A stretch of DNA of 64,000 nucleotides from Brevundimonas sp. (GTDB taxonomy: Bacteria; Pseudomonadota; Alphaproteobacteria; Caulobacterales; Caulobacteraceae), in assembly GCF_030682035.1 (NCBI RefSeq), contig NZ_JAUXQZ010000045.1:62001-126000 (forward strand). The letters run 5' to 3'. Within the stretch, counting starts at the first letter, position 1. Each line of letters starts with the position of its first letter. Below, piece by piece: positions 16,525 through 25,277 of this stretch. The notes under the pieces were generated by a model that was not told where the DNA came from, did no database searches, and was given only the letters and a program-made list of their open reading frames with translations. The position numbers and the translations under genes are program-made.

Positions 16525-16640
16525 ATCAGGCCGTCGTCGGGATGCTGTGCGTTCCTCCCGTCGTCGGGACGCGATGCGTCCCTCCTCCACCCCTCCACCA
16601 TGCTTCGCATGGTCCCCCTCACCATCTGCGACGGGGAGGA
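16525..16640. repeat. direct repeats and a copy of the CCACCA/TGGT palindromic repeat
   Basis: Two imperfect direct repeats of about 25 bases (CCGTCGTCGGGATGCTGTGC and CCGTCGTCGGGACGCGATGC) are followed at 16591-16620 by CTCCACC...CCACCATGCTTCGCATGGT, the same hairpin type found at 53660-53771. It lies just beyond the 3' end of the thiolase gene. Confidence 0.5.
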
Positions 16641-16658
16641 GACGGCGGCGGCCCCGGG

Positions 16659-17840
16659 TCAGACCAGCTCCACCGCCACGGCCACGGCCTCGCCGCCGCC
16701 GATGCACAGGCTGGCCACGCCCTTCGTCCCGCCGCGCGCCTGCAGCGCCGCCAGCAGGGTCGTCAGCACCCGCGCGCCCGAGGCGCCGATGGGGTGGCCC
16801 AGGGCCGTGGCGCCGCCGTTGACGTTCAGCCTGGCCCGGTCGATGCCCATGTCGCGCATGGCGATCATGGCGACCACGGCGAAGGCCTCGTTGATCTCCC
16901 ACAGATCGACGTCCTCGACCGACCAGCCGGCCTTCTTCAACGCCTTCTGCATGGCCGGAACCGGGGCGGTGGTGAACAGGCCGGGCTCATGGGCGTGGGC
17001 GGCGTGGCTGACTATGCGGGCGACGATCGGAAGGCCCATCGCCTTGGCCACGCTCTCGCGCGTCATCACCAGGGCCGCGGCGCCGTCCGAGATTGAGCTG
17101 GCATTGGCGGCGGTGATGGTGCCGTCCTTGGAGAAAGCAGGCTTCAGGTGCGGGATCTTCTCAGGCATGGCCTTGCCGGGTTGTTCGTCCTCGGTGACGG
17201 TCTCGACACCCTTGCGTGACGTCACTTCGACCGGGGTGATCTCGGCCTTGAAGGCGCCCGAGGCGATGGCGTCGCGGGCGCGGCTCAGGCTCTCCAGCGC
17301 ATATTCGTCCTGCGCCTCGCGGGTGAACTGATAGGTCCGGGCCGAGTCCTCGGCGAACGCGCCCATCAGCTTGCCGGGGGTATAGGCGTCTTCCAGACCG
17401 TCCTTATACATGCTGTCGACGATGACATCGTGGCCGATGCGGGCGCCGCCGCGGTGTTTGGTCATCAGATAGGGGGCGCCGGACATCGACTCCATGCCGC
17501 CCGCCACGATGATGTCGGCGCTGCCGGCGGCGAGACTGTCCGAGGCCATCATCACGGCCTGCAGGCCCGAGCCGCACATCTTGTTGACCGTCGTCGCCTC
17601 GACATGCTGGCCGAGGCCGGCGCCGATGGCGGCCTGGCGGGCGGGCGCCTGGCCCAGGCCGGCGGGCAGGACGCAGCCCATATAGATCTGCTCTACCTTC
17701 GCCGGATCGACACCCGCGCGCTCGACCGCCGCCTTGACGGCCGTCGCCCCGAGCTCGGTCGCCTTGACGCCGGACAGGGCGCCCTGGAAGCCGCCCATGG
17801 GGGTGCGGGCGAAGGAGACGATGACGACGGGATCTGACAT
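16659..17840 (-). CDS. acetyl-CoA C-acyltransferase (thiolase)
   Basis: A 393-residue thiolase, which condenses or cleaves acyl-CoAs with acetyl-CoA in the cytoplasm. All catalytic residues are visible: nucleophile Cys89 in NKMCGSG, His349 in GGATALGHPIGASG, and Cys379 in LCIGGGE. NEAF in WEINEAFAVV completes the active site. Length is typical of biosynthetic (acetoacetyl-CoA-forming) and degradative thiolases; an acetyl-CoA acetyltransferase (phaA/atoB type) is most likely because of the close match in the first 20 residues (VIVSFARTPMGGFQGALS), but substrate length cannot be fixed from sequence. It is monocistronic here, followed by repeat DNA and preceded by an HxlR regulator on the same strand. 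Confidence 0.93.
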   Translation of the reverse strand: MSDPVVIVSFARTPMGGFQGALSGVKATELGATAVKAAVERAGVDPAKVEQIYMGCVLPAGLGQAPARQAAIGAGLGQHVEATTVNKMCGSGLQAVMMASDSLAAGSADIIVAGGMESMSGAPYLMTKHRGGARIGHDVIVDSMYKDGLEDAYTPGKLMGAFAEDSARTYQFTREAQDEYALESLSRARDAIASGAFKAEITPVEVTSRKGVETVTEDEQPGKAMPEKIPHLKPAFSKDGTITAANASSISDGAAALVMTRESVAKAMGLPIVARIVSHAAHAHEPGLFTTAPVPAMQKALKKAGWSVEDVDLWEINEAFAVVAMIAMRDMGIDRARLNVNGGATALGHPIGASGARVLTTLLAALQARGGTKGVASLCIGGGEAVAVAVELV

Positions 17841-17908
17841 GGAAAACTACCCTTGGGAGGAGGAATTGCGCGGCTGGATGGGCCGCTACGCACGGAAAGG
17901 CAAGAGGC

Positions 17909-18412
17909 TCAGGCGGCCTCTACGTCCGTCCGTTCGCGGGGCATCATTTCGCCGACGGTCGGACGGTTTTCGGCCCGGGTCAGCAGGATGTCCCGCGGTT
18001 TGACGATCTCATTGCAGTGGCCGCAGGCGATGCGCGGCGCCAGGTCGTGGCCGCAGGTCTTGTGGATCATGGAGACGCCGGAATCCGCGTCGCCATAGAC
18101 GTGTTTGGCGCCCCAGCCGTGCAGGGTGACCAGCACGCCGTACAGGTCCTTGCCCTTGGCCGTCAGGACGTATTCGTTACGAGGCGGCCGTTCGGAATAG
18201 AGCTGCGGCTCCAGCACGCCGTGCTGGACCAGGCTCTTGAGCCGGGCGGCCAGCACATTGCGGGCGACGCCCAGCCGCTCCTGCCACTGTTCGAACCGAC
18301 TGACGCCGTTGAAGGCGTCGCGGATGACCAGCAGGGTCCACGGATCGCCGATGACTTCGAGCGTCGCGGCGATCGAACAGCTCTGTCGAGAATAGTCTGC
18401 GGTGCGTCCCAT
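17909..18412 (-). CDS. HxlR family transcriptional regulator
   Basis: A 167-residue winged-helix regulator. Residues 10-95 form the HxlR domain: SCSIAATLEVIGDPWTLLVI, the recognition region RFEQWQERLGVARNVLAARL, the wing PPRNEYVLTAKG. Residues beyond 105 form a C-terminal extension with three cysteines and a histidine (KTCGH ... ACGHC) that could bind a metal, a feature of longer HxlR members. It diverges from the thioesterase at 18581 across a 168-base gap and may regulate that gene, the thiolase downstream, or itself. Start ATG 18412 gives the expected N-terminus. Confidence 0.88.
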   Translation of the reverse strand: MGRTADYSRQSCSIAATLEVIGDPWTLLVIRDAFNGVSRFEQWQERLGVARNVLAARLKSLVQHGVLEPQLYSERPPRNEYVLTAKGKDLYGVLVTLHGWGAKHVYGDADSGVSMIHKTCGHDLAPRIACGHCNEIVKPRDILLTRAENRPTVGEMMPRERTDVEAA

Positions 18413-18580
18413 GGGGGTGAAAGTGACCTCACGTCAGCCTTTTGGCAAGAGGGTTGCCAATCTGAACGGACTAGGTCAGTCTCGTTTGGCTACGGACGCC
18501 TCGCGGCGTTCTTGATCCCTCGACTTCGGGCGGAAGCCTCCCCGCTTCCGCCCGCCCTTTGTCCGCGATGGCAACAGCCC

Positions 18581-19432
18581 ATGACTCAACAGACCCTGGC
18601 CGAAGCCCTCGCCTTGACCGACGACGGCGCCGGCGGCCTGACCGCGCGGTTGGACGGCGGCTTCTCGAACGCGCCCCAGTCGGCGCCCCAGGAACGCGGT
18701 GCGCCTTTCGGCGGCTTGATGGCCGCCCTCGCCGCCGGGGCCATGCGCCAGAGGCTGGGTATCGAGGCGCCGCTTCAGTCCCTGACTATCCAGTATCTCG
18801 CGGCGGCCCGGTTCGAGGACGTGGTTTTCACCCCGACGATGACCCGCGGCGGCCGCAACCTCGCCTATGCCTCGGTCATCGGCGGGCAGGGCGACCGGAC
18901 TGCGATTCAGGCGCTGGGCACCTATGGCCGGGATGTGGACGGGCCGGTGCTGACGCCGCTGACCGCCTCGCCCCGACCGGTGAATGAACTGGAACCGACG
19001 CCGCTGGACACCAGCTTCGGCCCCTGGTTCGCCCGTCACATCGAGCACCGCTTCGTGGCCGGGTCCAAACTGTTCGGTGAGAACGCCGGCAAGACGCCCG
19101 ACCTCGGCTGCTGGATGCGCACTATCGACGCGGCGCCGCTGGACGAGACGCGGCTGCTGTTCCTTTTGGACGGCCTGTACCCGACCTATTTCACGGCCTT
19201 CCCGGCGCCGCCGATCATCTCCGCCAGCGTCGACCTGAGGGTCGATCTGCTGACCGCGATCACACCGGAGACGGCGCCCGACGGCTGGGCCTATTTCCAC
19301 TTCACCAGCCGCGACGTCGGCGGCGGCTGGGCGGTCGAGGACGGCGTCGCCTGGGCCCCCGACGGTCGCCCGCTGGCGCTGGTGCGCCAGCGGAGAAAGC
19401 TGATGCCGATGAGGACGCCGACCGGGGCTTGA
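18581..19432 (+). CDS. thioesterase family protein (double hotdog, TesB-like)
   Basis: A 283-residue protein with two hotdog-like halves. The N-terminal half carries GAPFGGLMAALAAGAMRQRL, the long central helix of a hotdog with the GG turn, and LTIQYLAAARFEDVVF; the C-terminal half carries SASVDLRVDLLTA and YFHFTSRDVGGGWAVEDGVAW. These are the features of acyl-CoA thioesterases that release free fatty acids from CoA. The frame is open far upstream, but ATG 18581 starts exactly at the family-like MTQQTLAEALAL. It is divergent from the HxlR gene and close to a thiolase, suggesting a local acyl-CoA metabolic role. Specific substrate unknown. Confidence 0.85.
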   Translation: MTQQTLAEALALTDDGAGGLTARLDGGFSNAPQSAPQERGAPFGGLMAALAAGAMRQRLGIEAPLQSLTIQYLAAARFEDVVFTPTMTRGGRNLAYASVIGGQGDRTAIQALGTYGRDVDGPVLTPLTASPRPVNELEPTPLDTSFGPWFARHIEHRFVAGSKLFGENAGKTPDLGCWMRTIDAAPLDETRLLFLLDGLYPTYFTAFPAPPIISASVDLRVDLLTAITPETAPDGWAYFHFTSRDVGGGWAVEDGVAWAPDGRPLALVRQRRKLMPMRTPTGA

Positions 19433-19458
19433 GCCCTGGCGGCGTCCGTTTCAGGCAG

Positions 19459-21393
19459 TCAGTCGCGCACGTGCTGGTCGAGGAATTTCAGATAGGCCTC
19501 CTGCGCGGTGATGCGGTTGTCGCGGCGCTGGAAGCCGTGGCCCTCGTCGGGGAAGAGAACATATTCCACCGGTATGTCGTTGGCCCGGACCGCCGCGACC
19601 AGTTCGTCGCTCTCGACCTGCAGCACGCGCGGGTCGTTGGCGCCCTGCACCACCAGCATCGGACGCCGGATGTTGGCGGCATGAAACAGGGGCGAGATGC
19701 GGCGGTGGCGCTCGCCGTCGATCGCCGGATCGCCCATCTCGTCGAACAGGGCATCGCGCTGGGGTCCCCACCAGGCCGGGATTGACTCCAGCGTCCGCAC
19801 CCAGTTGGTGACGCCGAAGATGTTGATCCCGGCCTCGAAGGCGTCCGGATGGAAGGCCAGGGCCGCAGCGGTCATGTAGCCGCCGTAGGAACCGCCCATC
19901 ACCGCGACCTGGTCGTCTGCGATCCAGTCCTGCGCGCGCAGCCAGCTTCCCGCGTCGACGATGTCCTGCAGGTCGGCCTCGCCGTGGGCGCGGTCGTCCA
20001 TGTGGAAGAAGGTCTTGCCGTAGCCGGACGAGCCGCGGTTGTTGGCCGCCAGCACCGCGTATCCATGGTTCACCAGGTGCTGGATCATCGGCGAATAGCC
20101 GCGGGTGCTCTGGCCGCCCGGGCCGCCGTGGACCATCACGATCGCCGGGGCGGGATGCGCCGCCGAGGCGCCCCGCGGGCGATACAGGACGCCGGGGATG
20201 ATGGTTCCGTCCGAGGCGGCGTAGCGGACGACGCTGGACTCGACCAGGTCGGCCTCGTTGATGACCGGGTTGAGGGCAGTCACCAGCCGCCGCGCCTGAC
20301 CGGTCGCGAGGTCGGCGGTCCAGACGTCATTGGGCGAGGTGTCGGACGAAACCGTGAAGGCGATGCGGGTTTCGTCGGCGTTGAAGCGCACCTGGCCGAT
20401 GTCGCCGTCAGGCAGGCCCGTCAGCCGCGCCGGCCGGCCCGTCGTGGTGTCCAGAAGCGTCAGTTCGGTGGAGGCGTCGGCGTTCAGCGCCGAGATGCGG
20501 TAGCGGCCCGATGGCGAGTAGCTGACGAATTGGACATCCCAGTCGGCCTGGATCAGGGGAGCCTTCTCGCCGGTCGTCAGGTCGTAGGTCCAGGCCTCGT
20601 TAAACTCGCCGTGCTCGTCCGTGCCGTAGATCAGTTGGCGGCTGTCGGGGCTGAAGGCGTAGGTGCCGTGGGCGACCGCGCCCTCATGAGCCGTGACCAA
20701 ACGCGGCTCGCCGCCGGATTGAAGGTCGACGACATAGACATCGCTGTCGGCGCTCGTGTTGGGCTTGTCGATGGCCAGCCAACGGCCGTCGGGCGAGACG
20801 TCGGCGATCAACATGCCCGGGTTCTGGAACACCAGCCGGCTCTCATAGGTGACCGGATCATAGGCGTAGAGATCAAAGACCTCCGGATCGCGGAGGTTGG
20901 AGGTGACGAAGAACGTATCCCGGGCGGCGTTCCAGCCCAGCAGGTCGGCCTTGACGGCCTCGCCCGGGGTCAGATCGCGAACCGTCCCGTCCAGTTTCCG
21001 GACATAGACATGGTCCAGTTCGCTGCCGCCGCCGCCGCTGTCGGCGGACAGCAGGACACGGTCATCGTTGGGGAAGTAGCTGAGGCCGCGCGTCGCCACC
21101 GTGGTGGAGACGCTTAGCGGGACGGGGGCACCGCCGGCGACGGGCAGGGCCCAGGCGTTGAACACGCCGGTCTCGTCGCTGCTGATCAGGATCGACTGGC
21201 CGTCGGCCGAGAAGCCGAGGCCCGCCGGGCTGGACAGGCCGTAGTTGCGGGTCTGGTAGAATTCAGCGGCGGTGTAGGTGCGGAGGTCTGCGGCGCTGGC
21301 GGAGGCGGTTTCAGGGGAGGCCGTCTGGGCCATGACGGCCGGGGCGGCGGCCATGAGAGCGAGGACGGAGACGAGACAGACGGTCGGGCGCAT
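19459..21393 (-). CDS. S9 family serine peptidase (prolyl oligopeptidase family)
   Basis: A 644-residue exported peptidase: signal peptide (residues 1-22, ends VMAQ), a beta-propeller domain to about residue 370 with repeated SPDGR-type blades (FSADGQ, SPDGRW, SPDSRQ, SPSGRY), and a C-terminal alpha/beta hydrolase. The catalytic triad is intact: Ser502 in GGSYGG, Asp587 in GANDPRV, His619 in EGHGF. HGGPGG marks the oxyanion region. It would degrade peptides in the periplasm. ATG 21393 is chosen because AAGGAT lies upstream and it begins the signal peptide; a start nine codons earlier is less likely. The protein abounds with the S9C/acylaminoacyl-type arrangement. Confidence 0.92.
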   Translation of the reverse strand: MRPTVCLVSVLALMAAAPAVMAQTASPETASASAADLRTYTAAEFYQTRNYGLSSPAGLGFSADGQSILISSDETGVFNAWALPVAGGAPVPLSVSTTVATRGLSYFPNDDRVLLSADSGGGGSELDHVYVRKLDGTVRDLTPGEAVKADLLGWNAARDTFFVTSNLRDPEVFDLYAYDPVTYESRLVFQNPGMLIADVSPDGRWLAIDKPNTSADSDVYVVDLQSGGEPRLVTAHEGAVAHGTYAFSPDSRQLIYGTDEHGEFNEAWTYDLTTGEKAPLIQADWDVQFVSYSPSGRYRISALNADASTELTLLDTTTGRPARLTGLPDGDIGQVRFNADETRIAFTVSSDTSPNDVWTADLATGQARRLVTALNPVINEADLVESSVVRYAASDGTIIPGVLYRPRGASAAHPAPAIVMVHGGPGGQSTRGYSPMIQHLVNHGYAVLAANNRGSSGYGKTFFHMDDRAHGEADLQDIVDAGSWLRAQDWIADDQVAVMGGSYGGYMTAAALAFHPDAFEAGINIFGVTNWVRTLESIPAWWGPQRDALFDEMGDPAIDGERHRRISPLFHAANIRRPMLVVQGANDPRVLQVESDELVAAVRANDIPVEYVLFPDEGHGFQRRDNRITAQEAYLKFLDQHVRD

Positions 21394-21465
21394 GGCGGAT
21401 CCTTGCTGGGTGATGACCATGGATGAGGCGGCATCCGACCACTTCAGATGCGACCTGTCGCGGAT

Positions 21466-22061
21466 TTAATGCTCAGCTTGGATTGAGTCGGCCAGCGGAT
21501 CGCCGTGCAGGGCGATCAGGGGGATGACGATGTCCTCCTCATCGTCCAGATGCCGCGCCAGATCAGGTCGGGCCAGATCCAGCGTCTCCGCCAGCCGGCG
21601 CAGGCGATCATCCGCGTCGATAGCGCCCGCCGTCACGGCCTGGTGGAAGCCGCGGCCGGTTCCGATCAAGGCCTCGATATGGGCGTGGATGTCGTCATGA
21701 TCCCGGTCGAGCAGGGCGACGCCGGCCCCGATTCGCGGCTCGATGTGCTGCATGGCCGGGAAATAGTGGCCGCTCTCGATGCGATGTTGGGTGTCGAGAC
21801 GCTGCAGGAACTGCTGCAAGGCCGGGATCAGCGCGCCATGCAGGGTGCGCGTCGCCATGGCTCCTCCCCGCCACCGGGCGACGAGATCGGCCATTCCCGC
21901 CTGCTGCGCCCGGAAGCCGGCGTGCATGCCCAGCCAGTGGCGGGCGATCGGGTTCAGGCCGGCTTCGTTCCAGCGGTCACGCGGAAGCCCTCGCGCAGGT
22001 AGAGGAATTCGGCGGGCAGGCCCGCGCGCGAAGCCAGCGCATCGCTAGGCCCCTCAGGCAA
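21466..22061 (-). pseudogene. hemerythrin (HHE) domain protein, disrupted by an apparent one-base frameshift
   Basis: The C-terminal frame (from 21927 inward) encodes a four-helix HHE bundle with His/Glu/Asp ligands: MHAGFR, HRIESGHYFP, DRDHDDIHAHI and ARHLDDEEDIVIP. Upstream this frame reads PRDRWNEAGLNPIARHW without a start. The neighbouring frame supplies the missing N-terminus, [14 protein letters not shown] then LPAEFLYLREGF, from TTG 22061, overlapping the end of mnmA. EGF joins PRDRW if one C is restored in GGCTTCCGCG (coding strand, near 21990). The intact protein would be about 198 residues and bind a di-iron centre or haemerythrin-like O2/NO site. Confidence 0.75.
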
Positions 22062-23253
22062 TGGCGGCGGTGGTCTTGATGAAACCGCCGCCCAGCAGGC
22101 GATCGGGATCGGCCGGATCGTAGAGGGCGCAGGCCTGCCCCGGAGCCACGCCTTCCTCGCCGGAGGCGAAAGTCACGGTCACGGCTCCGTCGATCAGCGA
22201 GAGACGCGCCGGCGAGGGCGGCCGGGTCGAGCGGACGCGAGCCAGAACCGGCGCACCGCCTTCCGCCGCCGCCCCAATGGACGGTTCATCGCCCAGCCAG
22301 TTGGTCTCGTCCAGCGTCAGCGATGCGGTCAGCAGGGCTTCGCGCGGCCCGACGATGACGTGGCGCTTCACCGGATCCAGACGGGTCACGAACAGCGGCT
22401 CGCCCACAGCGACGTTCAGGCCGCGGCGCTGGCCGATGGTGTAGTCGGTGATGCCCGCGTGGCCGCCCAGAACCCGGCCGTCCATGTGCACGATCTCGCC
22501 CGCTTCGCGTCCCTGCGGCCGCAGTTTGTCGATCAGGGTGCGGTAGTCGCCATTGGGCACGAAACAGATGTCCTGGCTGTCCGGCTTGGCGGCGATGCGC
22601 AGGCCCAGTTCGGCGGCGACGCCGCGCACCTGGGGCTTCTCCAGATCGGCCAGCGGGAAGCGCAGATAGTCCAGCTGCTGCGCCGTGGTGGCGAACAGGA
22701 AATAGGATTGATCGCGCGAATGATCGATGGCCTTGCGCATCTGGGCGCGGTCGCCGACGACCGAGCGCCGCACATAGTGGCCTGTAGCCATGGCCTCGGC
22801 CCCGAGATCGCGGGCGACATCCAGCAGGTCGCGGAATTTGACTGTCTGGTTGCAGCGGATGCACGGCACGGGCGTCTGGCCGGCGAGATAGGAGTCGGCG
22901 AACTGGTCGATGACGGCGTCGCGGAACCGGCTTTCATAGTCGAGGACATAGTGGGGGATGCCCAGCATCTCGGCCGCCAGCCGGGCGTCGTGAATGTCCT
23001 GACCGGCGCAGCAGGCGCCCTTCTTCTTCAGCGCCGCGCCGTGGTCGTAGAGTTGCAGCGTCACCCCGACGACGTCAAAGCCCGCCTTGTGCAGCAGGGC
23101 CGCGACAACGGTGGAGTCCACACCGCCCGACATGGCCGCGACCACACGCGATCCGACCGGCAGGCCGACCGCTGCGCGCGCAGCCTGGACCGCCGCGTCC
23201 ATGTCAGGGCGCGCGATATTCGGGACCGGGCAGATGTCCTCGGCGAGGGTCAT
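22054..23253 (-). CDS. mnmA: tRNA-specific 2-thiouridylase
   Basis: A 399-residue enzyme that thiolates U34 of tRNA-Lys, -Glu and -Gln using persulfide sulfur. The PP-loop SGGVDS is at residues 42-47. The two catalytic cysteines are present: Cys134 in [10 protein letters not shown] and Cys229 in [15 protein letters not shown] and DQSYFL follow the family order, and the C-terminal beta domain ends with GQACALYD and GGGFI. The alphaproteobacterial-type insertion [16 protein letters not shown] is present. ATG 23253 with no long leader. A hemerythrin-type gene overlaps its 3' end. Note that a tRNA-Lys lies in this same window (58850-58925), though that one has a CTT anticodon. Confidence 0.96.
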   Translation of the reverse strand: MTLAEDICPVPNIARPDMDAAVQAARAAVGLPVGSRVVAAMSGGVDSTVVAALLHKAGFDVVGVTLQLYDHGAALKKKGACCAGQDIHDARLAAEMLGIPHYVLDYESRFRDAVIDQFADSYLAGQTPVPCIRCNQTVKFRDLLDVARDLGAEAMATGHYVRRSVVGDRAQMRKAIDHSRDQSYFLFATTAQQLDYLRFPLADLEKPQVRGVAAELGLRIAAKPDSQDICFVPNGDYRTLIDKLRPQGREAGEIVHMDGRVLGGHAGITDYTIGQRRGLNVAVGEPLFVTRLDPVKRHVIVGPREALLTASLTLDETNWLGDEPSIGAAAEGGAPVLARVRSTRPPSPARLSLIDGAVTVTFASGEEGVAPGQACALYDPADPDRLLGGGFIKTTAAIA

Positions 23254-23307
23254 GGGGCGCCATGTAGTGCGAAAGCGGCGCGAATTCGAGGCCGGTCCGA
23301 AACGACA

Positions 23308-23337
23308 ACGGCCGCCCCCGTCGCCGGGAGCGGCCGT
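23308..23337 (-). terminator. candidate terminator after sciP
   Basis: ACGGCCGC (23308-23315) pairs perfectly with GCGGCCGT (23330-23337) with a partly paired 14-base interior. It begins 21 bases past the sciP stop. The T run after it on the minus strand is weak (TGTCGTTTC), so Rho-independent activity is uncertain. Confidence 0.45.
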
Positions 23338-23358
23338 AATCTCGTCGGAGCAGTCGCT

Positions 23359-23646
23359 TTAAGGGCGGCCGTAGTGCTGGATGCGCGTTGTGCGCAGGCC
23401 CTGCATGCCCCATTTGTCGATCGCCTTCTGCCAGGCCAGGAACTCCTCGGCCGTCAGGCGATAGCGCGCGAGCGCGTCTTCCAGGCTGATCAGCCCGCCG
23501 CGAACCGCGGCCACGACCTCCGCCTTGCGGCGGATCACCCAGCGGTCCGTATTGGCCGGCGGGAGGTCGTGTAGCGTCAGGGGAGTGCCCGTCGGCCCGA
23601 CCACGTATTGTTCGCCTCGATTGTTCAGGCGTCGCTCTTGCAACAT
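23359..23646 (-). CDS. sciP: SciP, CtrA inhibitor (DUF1153)
   Basis: A 95-residue small helix-turn-helix protein. In Caulobacter SciP binds CtrA and blocks its recruitment of RNA polymerase, tuning cell-cycle and flagellar transcription. The hallmark stretch is clear: VVGPTGTPLTLHDLPP, RWVIRRKAEVVAAVRGG, the HTH ISLEDALARYRLTAEEF and LAWQKAIDKWG, then GLRTTRIQHY. It sits beside flgE, the same neighbourhood as in Caulobacter crescentus (family knowledge). Start ATG 23646 has GAGG at nine bases; ATG 23661 is an alternative adding five residues. A CtrA-type box lies about 55 bases upstream, consistent with CtrA activating its own inhibitor. Confidence 0.93.
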   Translation of the reverse strand: MLQERRLNNRGEQYVVGPTGTPLTLHDLPPANTDRWVIRRKAEVVAAVRGGLISLEDALARYRLTAEEFLAWQKAIDKWGMQGLRTTRIQHYGRP

Positions 23647-23700
23647 GGGCTTATGCCTCATTGACCACCACCACTATGACTTGACCGTAGCGGTCGGCGG

Positions 23701-23715
23701 CTAAGGGCCGTTTAA
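23701..23715 (-). promoter_or_regulatory. CtrA-type binding site upstream of sciP
   Basis: On the minus strand the sequence reads TTAA-ACGGCCC-TTAG, matching the CtrA consensus TTAA-N7-TTAA at seven of eight specified bases with exact spacing. It lies 55 bases before the preferred sciP start. sciP is a known CtrA target in Caulobacter; binding here is inferred. Confidence 0.6.
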
Positions 23716-23809
23716 GCGTCGTGGTGAAGGAAAGGCTAAAATGCCCTCCGTCCACGGTCTCAATATTCAACAAGGGATTCATCGAGATTTACGCCTTGTT
23801 ACTCGAGTA

Positions 23810-25264
23810 TCAGCGTTTGATGCTGATCAGTTCGGCAAGCATTTCGTCTGCGGTGGTGATGATCTTGGACGAGGCGGAATAGGCGCGCTGGGTGGTGATC
23901 AGCCCAGTGAACTCCGCGGACAGGTCGACGGTCGAGGCTTCCAGCTGGGACGAGCCGATGAGGCCGGCGCCGCCGGTGCCGGCCGCCTTCAGGTTGAAGG
24001 TGCCCGAGCCCTGGCTGACCCGGTAGGCGTTGCCGGACGTCTGGGTCAGGCTGTCGGGGCTGGGGAAGGTGGCCAAGGCGATCTGGGCGATCTGTCGCGT
24101 CACGCCGTTGTCGAAGATGGCGGTGACAAAGCCGGTGTCATCGATCTTGACCTCGGACAGGTTGCCGAAGGCCGTGCCGTTGGTCAGGACGGCCTGCACC
24201 ACCGAGGCGCTGTCGTACTGGGTCAGGCCGCCCGTCGCGGCCGTCAGGTCAAAGGCGAGGGACTGGTTGTCGATCCCCAATCCAGGCGCCCAGTTGAAAG
24301 CGCCGGCGGCCGGGGCGGCTGCGTCTGATGAGCCGAACGTCAGCGACGCCGTAGACGGATCCTGGAACAGCGCGGCTGTGCCAAGCGCCGCCATGGCGGC
24401 GACATCGAGACGGCCGTCCTGGGTGAAGGCCACAAGGCCGCTTCGGAGCTGGCCATTCGTCAGGCCGGCTCCGGTGACCACGTCCGAAGCGGGGATGGCG
24501 CGAATCTCGGCGTACCACTGGTTGGGCACGGTGCTCTTCAGGAAGGCGAGGGCCACGGTGCGCTGGCCGCCCTTGGAATCCGAGACGGGGATGGTCAGCT
24601 CGAAGTCCGGCTTCACCCCCGCGCCGGTATCGACGTTCCACATGGCCATGGAGTTGGTCGCGGGGTCATAGGCGTTGGCCCCGGGCGGCGTCGCGGCCGC
24701 GTCAGTCGCCTCGGCCGAGACCAACTGGCTGGACTTGATGTTGGCGTTCAGCTGGATGCGGGTGGTGGGCTCCGCCGTGCCGCCGACCGACCCGACGTTG
24801 ATGGTACGGAGCCGGTTCAGGTCCGACGGGTCGGTAGCGATATTGCCCTCGGCGTCAACGGGCCAGCCCTGCAGGTAGAGGCCGGCGGTGTTTTTCAGGT
24901 AGCCCAGATTATCGACGGTGAAGGCGCCGGCGCGGGTGAACAGGCGGGTGTCGGTGACCTGAACGTTCTCGGGGCGCTCGGTGACGACGAAGAAGCCTTG
25001 GCCTGCGATGCCGAGGTCCGTGTTCGAGGTGGTGCGCTGCAGTTGGCCGTTCTGGCTGGTGAAATGCCGGGCGGTGGCGAGGACGCCACCGGCGGAATAG
25101 CCCGCGCCCTGCGACTGGCTGTTGATCACCGTCGAGAACTCGCCGGCGCTGCGCTTGTAGCCGACGGTGTTTACGTTCGCGATGTTCTGCGAGATCGCCG
25201 CGAGGGCGGCGGCGTTGGCGGTCAGGCCGGACACGCCGGCCAGAAGTGCGCTGTTGATACTCAT
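23810..25264 (-). CDS. flgE: flagellar hook protein FlgE
   Basis: A 484-residue hook subunit, exported through the flagellar type III system and polymerised outside the cell. The N-terminal rod/hook signature (MSINSALLAGVSGLTANAAA, then NIANVNTVGYKR) and the C-terminal one (LEASTVDLSAEFTGLITTQR, then MLAELISIKR) are both intact; these helices form the inner hook core. The middle domains are variable. LGIAGQGFFVV is the usual conserved strand early in the protein. It is the third gene of a fliK-flgD-flgE run on minus, 13 bases after flgD, controlled most simply by the sigma-54-type promoter at 27540-27554. Length is in the usual alphaproteobacterial range. Confidence 0.96.
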   Translation of the reverse strand: MSINSALLAGVSGLTANAAALAAISQNIANVNTVGYKRSAGEFSTVINSQSQGAGYSAGGVLATARHFTSQNGQLQRTTSNTDLGIAGQGFFVVTERPENVQVTDTRLFTRAGAFTVDNLGYLKNTAGLYLQGWPVDAEGNIATDPSDLNRLRTINVGSVGGTAEPTTRIQLNANIKSSQLVSAEATDAAATPPGANAYDPATNSMAMWNVDTGAGVKPDFELTIPVSDSKGGQRTVALAFLKSTVPNQWYAEIRAIPASDVVTGAGLTNGQLRSGLVAFTQDGRLDVAAMAALGTAALFQDPSTASLTFGSSDAAAPAAGAFNWAPGLGIDNQSLAFDLTAATGGLTQYDSASVVQAVLTNGTAFGNLSEVKIDDTGFVTAIFDNGVTRQIAQIALATFPSPDSLTQTSGNAYRVSQGSGTFNLKAAGTGGAGLIGSSQLEASTVDLSAEFTGLITTQRAYSASSKIITTADEMLAELISIKR

Positions 25265-25277
25265 GGCGCTAAGCTCC

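Larger units (their letters stand above)
15595..16658. other. non-coding region dense in palindromic repeats
   Basis: About 1.06 kb without a gene I can support. A stretch around 15938-16026 on plus could encode a plausible-looking peptide (DVFDEGDYLACLQLAAGAF) but it has no supported start and runs straight into repeat DNA, so it is at most a gene relic. From 16047 to 16640 the sequence is a succession of hairpin-forming and direct repeats, listed separately. Confidence 0.5.

Noticed and set aside
16040..16640. CRISPR array in the repeat-rich gap
   Set aside because: Repeats are palindromic and of different types, without regular spacing, and no cas genes are present.
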